This document shows, one piece after another, positions 63,616-64,000 of a stretch of 64,000 nucleotides of DNA. The notes under the pieces are model-generated. The model was not told where the DNA came from. It was given only the letters and a program-made list of their open reading frames with translations, and made no database searches. Made by a program: the position numbers and the translations under genes. Source of the DNA: Cyanobacteria bacterium FACHB-DQ100 (GTDB lineage: Bacteria > Cyanobacteriota > Cyanobacteriia > Leptolyngbyales > Leptolyngbyaceae). Within the stretch, counting starts at the first letter, position 1. Each line of letters starts with the position of its first letter. The stretch is from positions 992,001 through 1,056,000 of the forward strand of contig JACJNW010000028.1 in assembly GCA_014695195.1 (NCBI GenBank), given 5' to 3'.

Positions 63616-64000
63616 ATGCAATTTCTTTCCCCGCTGTACGCCGTTTTTCTGCTGTGTGTGATCGGAGTGTTTTGGTCGGCACGATCGACGTGGCTACGAT
63701 CGTGGCTGCTGTTTCTCACCAGTTTGGTCTTTTATGCGTCGCTGCAAGCGCAGTATATTCCGCTGTTGCTGGTGGCGACAGGGGTTAACTACTGGTTAGG
63801 GCGGGCGATGTCTGTGCCGCTTGATTGGAGAATCGAAGATTGGCAGTTTGCTCAGGCAGATTGGAGTCGGCGGCGACTGCGGGTATTGTGTGGCGGCATC
63901 TTTCTCAACGTACTGTTGCTGCTTGGATTTAAGTATGTGCCGTTTATTTTTTCGACGATCGGTACGACGTTTAACCTTCCAAACCTCCAGCAGAACGCAA
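63616..64000 (+). CDS. MBOAT-family O-acyltransferase (3' truncated by window)
   Basis: The frame from ATG 63616 is open to the window end (128 codons). It reads MQFLSPLYAVFLLCVIGVFW, LRSWLLFLTSLVFYASLQAQ, YIPLLLVATGVNYWLGRAM, and later LNVLLLLGFKYVPFIFSTIG. This is the typical N-terminus of AlgI/PatA-like MBOAT proteins, with F-Y-A near the second helix and N-Y-W-L-G at the third. Such enzymes acylate surface polysaccharides with a DHHW/SGNH partner. The catalytic His lies beyond the window. It follows a strong terminator and is probably the first gene of its own unit. Confidence 0.85.
   Translation, partial: MQFLSPLYAVFLLCVIGVFWSARSTWLRSWLLFLTSLVFYASLQAQYIPLLLVATGVNYWLGRAMSVPLDWRIEDWQFAQADWSRRRLRVLCGGIFLNVLLLLGFKYVPFIFSTIGTTFNLPNLQQNA

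Overview
The window is a piece of cyanobacterial chromosome, most likely from a filamentous, Leptolyngbya-like organism. Three things point there: the very dense GCGATCGC/CGATCG (HIP1-type) octamers, the split RNA polymerase genes rpoC1/rpoC2, and hps-type (hormogonium polysaccharide) glycosyltransferases next to a pilMNOQ type IV pilus operon. No tRNA, rRNA, CRISPR array, prophage or intact insertion sequence was seen. Both ends cut genes: a MoxR ATPase on the left and an MBOAT acyltransferase on the right.

Layout. 1-6 kb: MoxR-type AAA ATPase (partial), a long coiled-coil protein, a squalene/phytoene-synthase-like enzyme, an EVE-domain protein and typA. 6-11.2 kb (minus strand): hisZ, a J-domain/TPR protein, a GT2-GtrA fusion and a GT39-like membrane glycosyltransferase. 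11.3-18.1 kb (plus strand): a polysaccharide cluster hpsL, sensor histidine kinase, hpsN, hpsO, hpsP. 18.1-20.5 kb (minus): a small membrane protein, a phosphoribosyltransferase and hisD. 20.7-31.5 kb: rpsT, tatD, rpoB, rpoC1, rpoC2, with strong hairpins in the rpoB leader and at both rpo gene junctions. 31.6-37.2 kb: an AT-richer surface-glycan island (GT2, methyltransferase, two large multi-pass membrane proteins) with gene-tail remnants and a duplicated spacer. 37.3-41 kb: accA, an SDR oxidoreductase, folE, trpF (minus) and a broken PIN-domain gene. 41.2-46.3 kb: pilQ, pilO, pilN, pilM (one minus-strand operon). 46.8-50 kb: a CrtISO-like carotenoid oxidoreductase and a GAF-SpoIIE phosphatase. 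50.1-54 kb (minus): a Pro-rich membrane protein, an MsbA-like ABC exporter and a YdcF/DUF218 protein. 54.4-58.3 kb: a candidate 23-residue membrane peptide, galE, a 15-copy 21-bp tandem repeat, two uncharacterised cyanobacterial genes and a HetZ-related regulator. 58.3-64 kb: a small inverted-repeat element, prfC (minus), a DUF4870 protein, a beta-propeller/metzincin protease and the MBOAT start.

How it fits together. Much of the accessory content serves the cell surface: hps glycosyltransferases, the 31-37 kb GT island, galE, the GT39/GT2-GtrA pair, an MsbA-like exporter, YdcF and pilMNOQ. In filamentous cyanobacteria, hps polysaccharide and type IV pili together drive gliding. The rest is housekeeping (transcription, histidine and tryptophan synthesis, fatty-acid and pterin precursors, translation factors).

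The most unusual items are the recombination scars around the 35.2-37.2 kb glycosyltransferase, the heptad-encoding 21-bp repeat array, the perfect intercistronic hairpins in rpoB-C1-C2, the propeller-metzincin protein with a Cys-rich tail, the 23-aa peptide, and a squalene-synthase-like protein with an altered second aspartate motif. No clearly new multi-gene system (for example a defence island) was found.
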